From positions 1 through 43,219 of the forward strand of contig DALZZL010000017.1 in NCBI GenBank assembly GCA_031987425.1: 43,219 nucleotides of DNA. The letters are read 5' to 3'. This stretch comes from Stenotrophomonas_A sp002429615. GTDB taxonomy: Bacteria > Pseudomonadota > Gammaproteobacteria > Xanthomonadales > Xanthomonadaceae. Below the pieces are notes generated by a model. That model saw only the letters and a program-made list of their open reading frames with translations, was not told the DNA's origin and made no database searches. Numbering within the stretch: position 1 is the stretch's first letter; each line of letters opens with the position of its first letter. Below are positions 15,846 to 23,922 of the stretch, one piece after another. Made by a program: the position numbers and the translations under genes.

Positions 15846-16523
15846 GTGCGAATTCTGGTAATCGAAGACAACAGCGACATCGCCGCCAACCTGGGCGACT
15901 ACCTCGAAGACCGCGGCCACACCGTGGACTTCGCCGCCGACGGCGTGACCGGCCTGCACCTGGCCGTGGTCCATGACTTCGACGCCATCGTGCTCGATCT
16001 CAACCTGCCGGGCATGGACGGCATCGAGGTCTGCCGCAAGCTGCGCAACGAGGCGCGCAAGCAGACCCCGGTGCTGATGCTGACCGCGCGTGATTCGCTG
16101 GACAACAAGCTGGCCGGCTTCGACTCCGGCGCCGATGACTACCTGATCAAGCCGTTCGCGCTGCAGGAAGTCGAGGTGCGCCTCAACGCTCTGTCGCGTC
16201 GTGGCAAGGGCGTGCACACCCGCGTGCTGGAAACTGGTGACCTGGAATACAACCTCGATACGCTTGAGGTGCGCCGCCGCGGCAAGCTGCTGCAGCTCAA
16301 CCCGACCGCGCTGAAGATCCTGCAGGCGCTGATGGAAGCCTCGCCGGCGGTGGTGACCCGGCAGGAGCTGGAAACCCGCGTGTGGGGCGAGGAGTTGCCG
16401 GATTCGGACTCGCTGCGCGTGCACATCCATGGCCTGCGCGCCGTGGTCGACAAGCCGTTCGACGTGCCGCTGATCCAGACCCGCCATGGCATCGGTTACC
16501 GGATCGCCTCACCCGATGCCTGA
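15846..16523 (+). CDS. OmpR/PhoB-family response regulator
   Basis: Two-component transcription regulator. 225 residues; GTG start at 15846 with AAGGA 8 nt upstream. The receiver domain (1-about 115) has the acidic pocket Glu7/Asp8, phospho-acceptor Asp51 in IVLDLNLPG, the conserved Thr in MLTARD and Lys in YLIKPFA. The C-terminal winged-helix domain contains LNPTALKILQALMEASPAVVTRQELE, SLRVHIHGLRAVVDKPF and TRHGIGYRI, typical of the OmpR class. The sensor kinase gene overlaps its end by 8 nt, so the two form an operon. It could be an equivalent of xanthomonad ColR, RaxR or PhoP-like regulators; I cannot decide from sequence alone. Confidence 0.95.
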   Translation: MRILVIEDNSDIAANLGDYLEDRGHTVDFAADGVTGLHLAVVHDFDAIVLDLNLPGMDGIEVCRKLRNEARKQTPVLMLTARDSLDNKLAGFDSGADDYLIKPFALQEVEVRLNALSRRGKGVHTRVLETGDLEYNLDTLEVRRRGKLLQLNPTALKILQALMEASPAVVTRQELETRVWGEELPDSDSLRVHIHGLRAVVDKPFDVPLIQTRHGIGYRIASPDA

Positions 16524-17892
16524 GCGCGGTGGCGCCGCCCGGCCCGCGCAGAAGCGCGGGCGTTACCGTCGGCGGCTGCGGAGTCGAATCATCCTGTCCT
16601 TCGTGCTGTTGGGCTTCTGCCTGACCAGCCTGTTCGCGTTCGCCACCAAGTGGACGCGCGCGCGCGTGGAAAACCAGCTCGTCGAAGACGTGATGGAGCG
16701 CAATATCGACGAGTACGTGCGTCGGTTCTACGCCGATCCCAGCCACAACCCGCCGGTGCCGATCGACCAGATCCGCGGCTGGGTGTACTCGCGTGACCGC
16801 TGGGACCGGCTCTACCAGGAACACCCGGACTGGGTCGACCTGAAGCCGGGCGTGTACCGCATCATCAGCGGCGTGGACGAGGAAGGACGCCCGTTCGCCT
16901 ACCGCCTGGCGGTGCGCAAGACCGACGAGGCGTGGTTCTTCCTCGCCTATGACATGACCCAGGCCCAGCGCGGCGAGGTGCAGCTCAACCGCACGCTGCT
17001 GATCTCGGTGCTGGTGTTCAGCCTGTTGTCGCTGGTGCTGGGCTGGTGGTCCGCGTCCAAGGTCATGCGCCCGGTCTCCGACCTGGCCGCGCGCCTGCGC
17101 GCCTATCGCGGCGGGACCAGCGAGCCCAAGGCGTTGGCGCCGTATTTCACCGACGACGAAGTCGGCCAGCTGGCTGGCGCGCTGGATGACTATTCCAACC
17201 GCCTGACTGAGGTGGTCCAGCGCGACCGCGAGTTCAATGCCGACGTCAGCCATGAGCTGCGCACGCCGCTGGCGGTGATCCGCGGCGCCACCGAGCTGCT
17301 GCTGACCCGGCCCAACCTCGACGAGAAAGTGCTGCAGCGCCTGCAGCGAATCCAGCGCGCCGAGCAGCAGTGCAGCGACCTTATCGGCGCGCTGCTGCTG
17401 CTGTCGCGCAACGAACGCGGGCAGGGCAGCAGCAACGTGGCCAAGGTCGCCGAGCAGCTGCTGGAAGCCCATCGCGCCCAGCTCGGCGGCAAGCCGCTGG
17501 AGCTGGTGCTGGAAGGCGCCACTGACGTGGTGATCGATGCGCCGGAGTCTGCGCTGTCGGTGGCGCTGGGCAATTTGATCGGCAACGCGGTCAAGTACAC
17601 CCAGGAGGGCCAGGTGCGGGTCTTCGTCCACGAGGATTCGGTCGAGGTCGCCGACACCGGCCCGGGCCTGAGCCAGGAGGACGCGGCCAAGCTGTTCCAG
17701 CGCGGGTATCGCGGCACCCATGCCGGTCACTCGCAGGGCGGCGGCATCGGTCTGTCGATCGTCAGCCGGTTGTGCGACCTGTATGGATGGCGCGTCGGCG
17801 TGCGCCCGGGCGATGCCCGCGGCGTCGTGGCGACCCTGTACTTCTCGCCGGAAATCGCCCCCGCACTCGAAGGTCCGGCCGCCACGGCCTGA
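16516..17892 (+). CDS. membrane sensor histidine kinase
   Basis: Partner kinase of the preceding regulator. 458 residues from ATG 16516, overlapping the regulator stop by 8 nt. Order: basic cytoplasmic tail, TM1 (IILSFVLLGFCLTSLFAF), a periplasmic sensor of about 110 residues rich in aromatic and charged residues (IRGWVYSRDRWDRLYQEHPD), TM2 (LLISVLVFSLLSLVLGWW), HAMP, the HisKA box DVSHELRTPLAVI with phospho-His246, and the ATPase domain with N-box (NLIGNAVKYT), G1 (DTGPGLS) and G2 (GGGIGLSIV). The periplasmic signal is unknown. Short spacing (7 nt) to the convergent coaE. Confidence 0.95.
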   Translation: MPERGGAARPAQKRGRYRRRLRSRIILSFVLLGFCLTSLFAFATKWTRARVENQLVEDVMERNIDEYVRRFYADPSHNPPVPIDQIRGWVYSRDRWDRLYQEHPDWVDLKPGVYRIISGVDEEGRPFAYRLAVRKTDEAWFFLAYDMTQAQRGEVQLNRTLLISVLVFSLLSLVLGWWSASKVMRPVSDLAARLRAYRGGTSEPKALAPYFTDDEVGQLAGALDDYSNRLTEVVQRDREFNADVSHELRTPLAVIRGATELLLTRPNLDEKVLQRLQRIQRAEQQCSDLIGALLLLSRNERGQGSSNVAKVAEQLLEAHRAQLGGKPLELVLEGATDVVIDAPESALSVALGNLIGNAVKYTQEGQVRVFVHEDSVEVADTGPGLSQEDAAKLFQRGYRGTHAGHSQGGGIGLSIVSRLCDLYGWRVGVRPGDARGVVATLYFSPEIAPALEGPAATA

Positions 17893-17899
17893 GGTTTGC

Positions 17900-18511
17900 T
17901 CAGGCGCGCCGGCTCAGCGCCCGATACTGCTCCGCCAGCTGCTGGGCCCGGGCTTCCAGGTGGGCCGGGTCGCCGTCATTGACCACCACGTCGTCGGCGA
18001 TGGCCAGGCGCTGCGCGCGGCTGGCCTGGGCGGCAATCATGCGATTGGCGAGCGCGGCATCGATGCCATCGCGCTGCATCAGTCGCGCGCGCTGCAGGTC
18101 CACCGGTGCGTCGACCAGCAGGATGCGGTCCAGCCACGGGTAGACCTGGCGGCCACCGGCTTCGGTCAGCAAGGGGATTGCGGCGATGGCGTAGGGGCCG
18201 GGCGCCGCCACGCACTGGGCGTGCAGCCGCTCGCGGATGGCGGGGTGGGTGATAGCCTCCAGCGCCATGCGCAGTTCTTCATCGGCAAAGACCAGCTCGC
18301 GCAGGGCGCGGCGGTCCAGCGTGCCGTCCGCCTGCAGGACCTGCCGGCCGAAGCGCTCCGCGATCCGTGACAGCACCGGGCCGGGTGCGACCACGTCGCG
18401 GGCGACCACGTCGGCATCGACCACGGTGACGCCGAGGGCCTCAAACTGCCGCCCCAATGCGCTTTTGCCGGAAGCGATGCCGCCGGTCAGGCCGATGACG
18501 TAGCTGCTCAT
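17900..18511 (-). CDS. coaE: dephospho-CoA kinase
   Basis: Final step of coenzyme A synthesis: phosphorylates the 3'-OH of dephospho-CoA using ATP. 203 residues, normal size. P-loop GLTGGIASGKS at the N-terminus, VVDADVVARDVV (substrate Asp), then THPAIRERL and VDAPVDLQRARLMQRDG (lid region), ending with DDVVVNDGD. Third gene after pilC and pilD on the minus strand, 16 nt after pilD. The pilD-coaE neighbourhood is conserved in many gammaproteobacteria. The kinase gene on the opposite strand ends 7 nt away. Confidence 0.98.
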   Translation of the reverse strand: MSSYVIGLTGGIASGKSALGRQFEALGVTVVDADVVARDVVAPGPVLSRIAERFGRQVLQADGTLDRRALRELVFADEELRMALEAITHPAIRERLHAQCVAAPGPYAIAAIPLLTEAGGRQVYPWLDRILLVDAPVDLQRARLMQRDGIDAALANRMIAAQASRAQRLAIADDVVVNDGDPAHLEARAQQLAEQYRALSRRA

Positions 18512-18527
18512 CGCCGCCGGCCGGGCG

Positions 18528-19391
18528 TCAGGCCAGTCCTGCCAGGTGCAGGTAGCCGCCGACGATCTGGTCGCCCCAGAAGAACACGATCCAGCCGGCG
18601 ATGGCCAGGTAGGGGCCGAACGGGATCGGCGTGGCGCGGTCGCGGCCGCGGGCGGCCAGCCAGATCGAGCCGATGATGGCGCCGACGATCGAGGAGATCA
18701 GGACGATCGGCAGGATGCCCTTCAACCCGCACCAGGCGCCGAGCGCGGCCAGCAGCTTGAAGTCGCCATGGCCCATGCCCTCCTTGCCTGTGAGCTGCTT
18801 GAACAGCCACCACACCGCCCAGAGCGAGAAATAGCCCACCGCCGCGCCCAGCAGGGCCGGCTTGGCGTGCATGTAGAGGTTGTCCATCGAGCCGATCAGG
18901 CCCAGCCACATCAAGGGCAGGGTGAGCTGGTCGGGCAGCAGGCGGGTGCGCAGGTCGATCCCGGACAGGGCGATGAGGAAGCAGCTCAGCACGATGGCGC
19001 CGAAGCCCTGCCAGCCGAACCCGAAGCGCCACACGCTGGCGACCACCAGCAGGGAGGTCAGCAGCTCGACCAGCGGGTACTGCATGGAGATGGGCGTATG
19101 GCAGTGCCGGCACTTGCCGCGCAGGGCCAGCCAGCTGAACACCGGGATGTTCTCGTACCAGGACAGCTTGTGCTTGCAGTGCGGGCAGTGCGAGGGCTCG
19201 ACCACGATCCCCGGCGGCGGCGGCTCGTAGATGTCCGGCTCGTCGAGGATTTCGCGCGCATCGCGCTTCCACTGCCATTCCATGCGCTTGGGCAGGCGCA
19301 GGATCACCACATTGAGGAAACTGCCCAGCAGCAGTCCCAGGCCGGCCGCGGCGGGGAAGCCGAGGCCGGGATGCTGGTCGAGAAATGCCAT
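18528..19391 (-). CDS. pilD: prepilin leader peptidase / N-methyltransferase PilD
   Basis: Bifunctional inner-membrane aspartic protease that cleaves type IV prepilins after the glycine of the leader and N-methylates the new N-terminal Phe. 287 residues from ATG 19391. The cytoplasmic zinc motif is complete: CPHC (Cys69, Cys72) and CRHC (Cys94, Cys97). The two catalytic aspartates are Asp146 in SGIDLRTRLLPD and Asp210 in GMGHGDFKLLAALG. About eight membrane helices. The pilins encoded nearby carry its cleavage site. It starts 7 nt after pilC and is followed by coaE, forming a pilC-pilD-coaE operon. Confidence 0.98.
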   Translation of the reverse strand: MAFLDQHPGLGFPAAAGLGLLLGSFLNVVILRLPKRMEWQWKRDAREILDEPDIYEPPPPGIVVEPSHCPHCKHKLSWYENIPVFSWLALRGKCRHCHTPISMQYPLVELLTSLLVVASVWRFGFGWQGFGAIVLSCFLIALSGIDLRTRLLPDQLTLPLMWLGLIGSMDNLYMHAKPALLGAAVGYFSLWAVWWLFKQLTGKEGMGHGDFKLLAALGAWCGLKGILPIVLISSIVGAIIGSIWLAARGRDRATPIPFGPYLAIAGWIVFFWGDQIVGGYLHLAGLA

Positions 19392-19398
19392 TAACGAA

Positions 19399-20658
19399 TT
19401 ATCCGACGACGGAGGCGAGCTTGAAGATCGGCAGGTACATGCCGATGACCATGCTACCCACAATGGTGCCGATGAACACCATCACCATGGGCTCGATCAG
19501 GCTGCTCAGTGCGTCGACGGCGTTGTTGACTTCCTGCTCGTAGTACTCGGCGACCTTGAACAGCATGGCATCCAGCGCGCCGGCCTCTTCGCCGATCGAG
19601 GTCATTTGGATCACCATGTGCGGGAACACGCCGACCTGCTTCATCGCCATGTTGACCGGATAGCCGACCGAGACGTCGTCGCGCATGTTCAGCACGGCCT
19701 TCTCGTACACGGAGTTGCCAGTGGCGCCGGCCACGATGCCCAGCGCCTCCACCAGCGGCACGCCGGCTCGGAACGTCACTGCGGTGGTCCGGGCGAAGCG
19801 CGCGATGGAGCTGTTGTGCATGATCTGGCCGATCACCGGGAACTTCAGCACCAGGCGGTCCAGCGCATGCTGCATGGCGATGGAGCGTTTATAGGCGAAG
19901 ATGAAGCCGATGATCGCGCCCACGACGACGAACAGGATGGCCCACCACCACGCCACCATGAAGCGCGAGGCGGCGACGATGAGCTGGGTGAACGCCGGCA
20001 GCTCCGCGCCGAAGCCCTTGAACACGTCCTCGAACTGCGGCACCACCCAGATCAGCAGGATCGAGCTGACCAGCAGCGCGACCGCGATGACGATGGCCGG
20101 GTAGAACAGCGCCTTCTTGATCTTGCCCTTGAGGGTTTCGATATTCTCTTTATAAGAAGCGATCGTCTCCAGGACGGTTTCGAGCACACCAGCGCCTTCG
20201 CCGGCCTTCACCAGGTTGCGGTACAGCTCGTCGAACTGGACCGGATGCTTGCTGATGGCCTCGTAGAGCGAGGAGCCGCCCTCGATGTCGGCCTGGATGT
20301 CGCCGACCATCTTCTTCATGCGCGGGTTCTTGTGCCCGCTGCCGATGATGTCGAGTGCGCCCACGATGGGCACGCCTGACTTCATCATCGTCGCCATCTG
20401 GCGGCTGAAGAAGGCGATGTCCTTTGCTGTGATCTTGGCACCTGCCGCACCGAACAGCGGCTTGGGCTTGGGCTTGACCACGATGGGCGTGATGCCCTGC
20501 TTGCGCAGCTCGGCGCGCAGGACGTTGGCGTTCTTCGACGCCTGCTCGCCCTTCATCTTTACACCGCGCTTGTCCGTTCCTTCCCACACGAACGGCAGCA
20601 GCTGGTTGGTGCTGCGGTTGACAGGCTCTTTCTTGGCTGCGCTGCGCGCTACTGACAT
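19399..20658 (-). CDS. pilC: type IV pilus inner-membrane platform protein PilC
   Basis: Inner-membrane platform of the type IVa pilus machine, linking cytoplasmic ATPases (PilB, PilT) to pilin polymerisation and removal. 419 residues from ATG 20658 (GGGGA 7 nt upstream). Two tandem T2SSF domains are visible, starting DIAFFSRQMATMMKSGVPIVGAL and IARFARTTAVTFRAGVPLVEAL, each containing the GEGAG/GEEAG signature (VKAGEGAGVLE; SIGEEAGALDAML). Three membrane helices: after the first domain (PAIVIAVALLVSSILLIWVV), the middle one (WAILFVVVGAIIGFIF) and the C-terminal one. First gene of pilC-pilD-coaE, divergent from the pilins. Confidence 0.98.
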   Translation of the reverse strand: MSVARSAAKKEPVNRSTNQLLPFVWEGTDKRGVKMKGEQASKNANVLRAELRKQGITPIVVKPKPKPLFGAAGAKITAKDIAFFSRQMATMMKSGVPIVGALDIIGSGHKNPRMKKMVGDIQADIEGGSSLYEAISKHPVQFDELYRNLVKAGEGAGVLETVLETIASYKENIETLKGKIKKALFYPAIVIAVALLVSSILLIWVVPQFEDVFKGFGAELPAFTQLIVAASRFMVAWWWAILFVVVGAIIGFIFAYKRSIAMQHALDRLVLKFPVIGQIMHNSSIARFARTTAVTFRAGVPLVEALGIVAGATGNSVYEKAVLNMRDDVSVGYPVNMAMKQVGVFPHMVIQMTSIGEEAGALDAMLFKVAEYYEQEVNNAVDALSSLIEPMVMVFIGTIVGSMVIGMYLPIFKLASVVG

Positions 20659-21048
20659 GTCGTTTCCCCGAACGGCCATCCCCAGGCCGTCATCGACCGA
20701 ATGGTAGCCGGTTCCGGGGGTGCTGGCACGCGGGGGAGGGTAAGCGTGCCTCCAGTCACATTTCGTTCCTGGACCGGTCGGGGAGTGCCACAGAGGCGTC
20801 CGGGGCCGGCGCCGCTCATGGGCCAAAAGTGACGCCAGGGGTCACATGGGCGGCTGTGTCTCAAATGCGGGTCCGCGGGGCTTCCAATCCCGGCCACAGG
20901 TGCGATCATGGCGCCGGGGAGTTCGAATGGGCGGTGTCGGAAAGTTGGCACGCAACCTGCGAATGCATACCGGCAGGGATGTCCTGCTGGGTGTCGTAGG
21001 CAGCCCGGACGGAAGCCTTTCACCAACCAACCTCTAGGGGATGTACTC
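20659..21048. other. pilC-pilA divergent intergenic region
   Basis: 390 nt without a supported gene. It holds the pilA sigma-54 promoter near its right end and presumably the pilC promoter near its left end. GTGTC motifs near 20854 and 20935 recall the (C/G)TGTC element described for PilR upstream sites in Pseudomonas, but they are short and could be chance. An inverted GTGAC/GTCAC pair at about 20828-20844 is a weak palindrome. Confidence 0.6.
20945..20962 (+). promoter_or_regulatory. sigma-54 (RpoN) promoter of pilA
   Basis: TTGGCACGCAACCTGCGA has the -24 GG (20947-20948) and -12 GC (20959-20960) exactly 10 nt apart, and TGGCACG matches consensus fully. It lies about 90 nt upstream of the pilin ATG, so transcription would start near 20972. 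This agrees with the known RpoN/PilR control of pilA; pilR and pilS are in this window. Confidence 0.85.
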
Positions 21049-21462
21049 ATGAAGAAGCAGCAGGGCTTTACCCTGATCGAACTGATGATCGTTGTCGCGA
21101 TCATCGCCATCCTGGCCGCCATCGCGCTGCCGGCCTACCAGAACTACGTCGCCAAGTCGCAGGTCACCGCCGGCCTGGCCGACATCCGTGGCGGCGTGAC
21201 CGCTTACGAGGAAGGCATCCAGTCGGGCACCAACACCGACGATCCGAGTGAGGCTGCACTGGGTCTGGCGACCAGCACTGCTCGTTGCGCCATCGAAGTC
21301 ACCGGCACCTGGACTGCAACTGACGGCCAGGCGATCAAGTGCACCCTGAAGGGTAACCCGAAGGTTGCCACCCAGGACGTCACCCTGACCCGTGACGCCA
21401 GCGGTGCTTGGAACTGCACCAGCTCGGTGGACGACAAGTTCAAGCCGGCCGGCTGCAAGTAA
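21049..21462 (+). CDS. pilA: type IVa major pilin, first copy
   Basis: Structural subunit of the type IV pilus. 137 residues from ATG 21049 with AGGGGA 9 nt upstream. The short leader MKKQQG is cleaved by PilD before Phe7; mature FTLIELMIVVAIIAILAAIA contains the invariant Glu5 (Glu11 of the precursor). The N-terminal helix is followed by a small globular head. Four cysteines (in ARCAI, IKCTL, WNCTS and AGCK) suggest two disulfides, the last forming the C-terminal D-region loop. Preceded by a sigma-54 promoter and followed by a strong terminator, so it is expected to be highly expressed on its own. Related to the second pilin about 100 nt downstream. Confidence 0.97.
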   Translation: MKKQQGFTLIELMIVVAIIAILAAIALPAYQNYVAKSQVTAGLADIRGGVTAYEEGIQSGTNTDDPSEAALGLATSTARCAIEVTGTWTATDGQAIKCTLKGNPKVATQDVTLTRDASGAWNCTSSVDDKFKPAGCK

Positions 21463-21496
21463 TTCCATAAGACGCTGGTACTTCCAGGCAGTCTGG

Positions 21497-21526
21497 GAAG
21501 GGGCGTTTTCGCCCCTTCTTTTTTTT
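21497..21526 (+). terminator. strong intrinsic terminator between the two pilins
   Basis: Perfect 9-bp stem GAAGGGGCG/CGCCCCTTC (21497-21505 and 21510-21518) with a TTTT loop, followed by eight T. It limits readthrough from the first pilin into the second pilin and the glycan genes. Confidence 0.95.
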
Positions 21527-21564
21527 GAAAATCACGCGTCGCCTATCGAAGTTTGGGGGCTTAT

Positions 21565-21975
21565 ATGGGCAAGCAGCGAGGCTTCACACTTATCGAGCTG
21601 ATGATCGTTGTTGCGATCATCGCCATTCTTGCGGCGATTGCTTTGCCGGCGTACCAGAACTATGTCGCTAAGTCCCAGATTACGGCTGGACTGGCCGAAA
21701 TCAGCGGCGGGCGTACGATGTTCGAATCCCAGGTGGTGGCAAACAGCGTAAGTACGTTTGCGTTGGCCGATATCGGGCTCACCGCAAGCACGGCGCGATG
21801 CGCATTGACGATGGATCCCAGCGAAACCGGCTTCATCCGCTGCCGGCTCAAGGGAAACCCGAAGGTCGCTGGCAAGACCGTCGAAATCGCCCGCAGTGCC
21901 TCCGGTGAGTGGCAGTGCAAGGTCGATGCTTCTATCGACGCCAAATTCTGGCCTGCGGGCTGCGTGGCGGGCTGA
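21565..21975 (+). CDS. type IVa pilin, second copy
   Basis: 136 residues from ATG 21565 (a GGGGG run about 6 nt upstream). Leader MGKQRG is cleaved before Phe7; the mature N-terminus FTLIELMIVVAIIAILAAIA is identical to the first pilin. The four cysteines are conserved in position (ARCAL, IRCRL, WQCKV and AGCV), as is the block LKGNPKVA, so the fold is the same. The middle of the head differs strongly. Over codons 6-49 about half the codons differ from the first copy, almost all synonymously. This argues against recent duplication and for long-term selection on both. No sigma-54 site is visible in the roughly 40 nt after the terminator, so expression may be low or by readthrough. The transferase gene follows by 30 nt. 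Confidence 0.95.
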   Translation: MGKQRGFTLIELMIVVAIIAILAAIALPAYQNYVAKSQITAGLAEISGGRTMFESQVVANSVSTFALADIGLTASTARCALTMDPSETGFIRCRLKGNPKVAGKTVEIARSASGEWQCKVDASIDAKFWPAGCVAG

Positions 21976-22005
21976 TACGGCCCGGGCAAGTTTGAGGAAC
22001 GAGCG

Positions 22006-23844
22006 TTGCGCTTGATTGGACGATGGAATGCGGTACTAGCGGCCATCGGCCTGTTGGCAGTAGTCACGGCCGTGTATTGGGCCGGACTCACCGGCCCGTT
22101 CGTATTCGATGACTTCCCGGCGCTGGTCGACAACGCGAAAGTCCACGCGACCGCGCTGGATTGGGTTTCCCTGAAGCGCGCCGTCTTCGGTTTCGACCCC
22201 GGTGGCACCGGGCGGCAGCTGGCGATGCTGACCTTCGCGGTGAACCACGCCCTGGGCGGATTGAATCCCTGGGGCTGGAAGCTGGGTGGCCTGCTGGTCC
22301 ATCTGGTGAATGCCTACCTGGTCTACCTGCTCTGTCAGCGGCTGCTGACCATGGCAGGGGTGACGCGCTGGTCTCGTGCGGGCGCCTGGGCCGTGGCGCT
22401 GCTGTGGGCGGTGCATCCGTTGCAGGTGTCCAGCGTGCTGTACGTCGTGCAGCGCATGGAAACCCTGGCGCTGACGTTCATCCTCTTGGCGCTGCTTTTC
22501 TATATCAAGGGACGGGTCGCGCAGCGGGAAGGGCGCCCGGGCTGGGGCTGGATTGCCGCCTGCGTCCCGATGCTGCTGCTTTCGTTGGGCTGCAAGGAAA
22601 CCGCGGCGCTGTTCCCGGCCTATACGCTGGCCTTGGAACTCACGCTGCTGGGCTTTGCCGCGACGGATGTGCGCGTGCGCAGGTTCTGGCAGTGGGGCTA
22701 CGCCGCCGGTGTCCTGGTGGCTGTCGTTGCCTTCTGCGTCGTGGTGCTGCCGCACTACGCGCCGGTCTCCGCCTATACCTCACGGAACTTCAATGCCTGG
22801 GAGCGGGTGCTGACGCAGTTGCGGGTATTGCCGATGTACCTGGGGCAGATGCTGTTCCCGGTGCTGTCGAAGATGACGTTCTATTACGATCAGTTCGCGC
22901 CTTCCCGCTCGCTCGTCTCGCCGTGGACAACATGGGCCGGTGGCCTGCTGTTGCTGTCCTTGCTTGGTCTGGCGGTGTGGCAGCGGCATGCGCGGCCGCT
23001 GTTTGCGCTGGGAATCTTCTGGTTCTTCGCGTCGCACCTGATTACCAGCAATGTGGTGCCGTTGGAGCTGGTGTTCGAGCATCGCAACTACTTCGCGCTG
23101 CTGGGTATTCTGCTGAGCCTTGCCGACCTGGTGCGCCGCATCCCGGTGCGTGACGGTCCGGCGATCAAGATCGCGGGTATTGGCGCGATTGTGTTGGCGG
23201 TGGGTTTTCTGGGCGCTGTCCGCGCGGCAACGTGGGGCGACCGCCTGCTGCTAGCGACCGATCTGGCATCCATCAATCCGCAGTCCGCGCGCGCCGCACA
23301 TGAGCTGGGCGTGCTGTATTACGAGATGTCCGACGGACATCCGAACTCACCCTTCTTCTCGTTTGCGCGAGCAGAATTCGAGCGCGAAACCAAGGCGCCC
23401 GCGGCCTCGATCCTGGCAGAGCAGTCGCTGATCCTGATGGCCGCGGCCCATGATGAGCCGGTGGATCCCGCGCTGTGGCGACGTCTTCAGCAGCGCCTGC
23501 AGGAACAGCCCATCACGCCTCAGACGACCAGCGCCCTGTTCGGTTTGCTGGACAATCGCATGAAGGGCGTTGCGCTGGACGATGACGCGCTGGACCGCTC
23601 GTTCGTGCTGATGTTCAACAGGGTGCAGATGCCGCCTTACAGTTATGCTCAGGTGGCCAGTCACGCGCTCAAGTACAGCAAGAACGAGCCGCTTGCACGG
23701 CAGCTGCTGTTGGAGGCGGTCGAACAAAGTGTCGAAACGCCCGACTACATTCCCATCCTGGTCAAGGGGCTGCGCACCGATGGCTACGACGTTCTGGCCG
23801 ATTGGGTGTTGCAACAGGCCAAAGCGCGCGGCATCGCGCCCTAG
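22006..23844 (+). CDS. TMTC-like GT-C membrane glycosyltransferase, predicted pilin O-glycosyltransferase
   Basis: Multi-spanning membrane protein (612 residues) with a soluble helical C-terminal region (about 410-612). TTG start at 22006 with GAGGA 7 nt upstream. The first periplasmic loop carries FVFDDFPALVDNAKV with Asp35/Asp36. Further on come NPWGWKLGGLLVHLVNAYLVY, LLWAVHPLQVSSVLYVVQRME and FEHRNYFALLGI (His359). This set closely matches the TMTC/DUF1736 class (in animals, cadherin O-mannosyltransferases). There, the DD motif is the catalytic acidic pair and the donor is a polyprenyl-phosphate sugar. The C-terminal NPQSARAAHELGVLYYE resembles the start of the TPR region. Its position directly after two pilin genes suggests the pilin is the acceptor, a role played elsewhere by TfpO or TfpW. 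The fold is well supported; the substrate is inferred. Confidence 0.8.
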   Translation: MRLIGRWNAVLAAIGLLAVVTAVYWAGLTGPFVFDDFPALVDNAKVHATALDWVSLKRAVFGFDPGGTGRQLAMLTFAVNHALGGLNPWGWKLGGLLVHLVNAYLVYLLCQRLLTMAGVTRWSRAGAWAVALLWAVHPLQVSSVLYVVQRMETLALTFILLALLFYIKGRVAQREGRPGWGWIAACVPMLLLSLGCKETAALFPAYTLALELTLLGFAATDVRVRRFWQWGYAAGVLVAVVAFCVVVLPHYAPVSAYTSRNFNAWERVLTQLRVLPMYLGQMLFPVLSKMTFYYDQFAPSRSLVSPWTTWAGGLLLLSLLGLAVWQRHARPLFALGIFWFFASHLITSNVVPLELVFEHRNYFALLGILLSLADLVRRIPVRDGPAIKIAGIGAIVLAVGFLGAVRAATWGDRLLLATDLASINPQSARAAHELGVLYYEMSDGHPNSPFFSFARAEFERETKAPAASILAEQSLILMAAAHDEPVDPALWRRLQQRLQEQPITPQTTSALFGLLDNRMKGVALDDDALDRSFVLMFNRVQMPPYSYAQVASHALKYSKNEPLARQLLLEAVEQSVETPDYIPILVKGLRTDGYDVLADWVLQQAKARGIAP

Positions 23845-23922
23845 TCCAGGAATGCTTGTCGGGATGGTCGCATCCGCCGAGGCTGGACTCGGGTGTCGGG
23901 AGCGCAGCAAGGCGCCATCGGC

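Noticed and set aside
20776..20790. Sigma-54 promoter for pilC on the minus strand
   Set aside because: TGGCAC is present on the minus strand but the -12 element at the correct spacing reads CC instead of GC.
20826..20846. CRP/Clp/Vfr-type site upstream of pilA
   Set aside because: GTGA and TCAC half-sites are present but separated by 9 nt instead of the required 6.
21565..21975. Second pilin as a decayed duplicate
   Set aside because: The frame, prepilin cleavage site, Glu5 of the mature protein and all four cysteines are intact, and most changes in the N-terminal part are synonymous.
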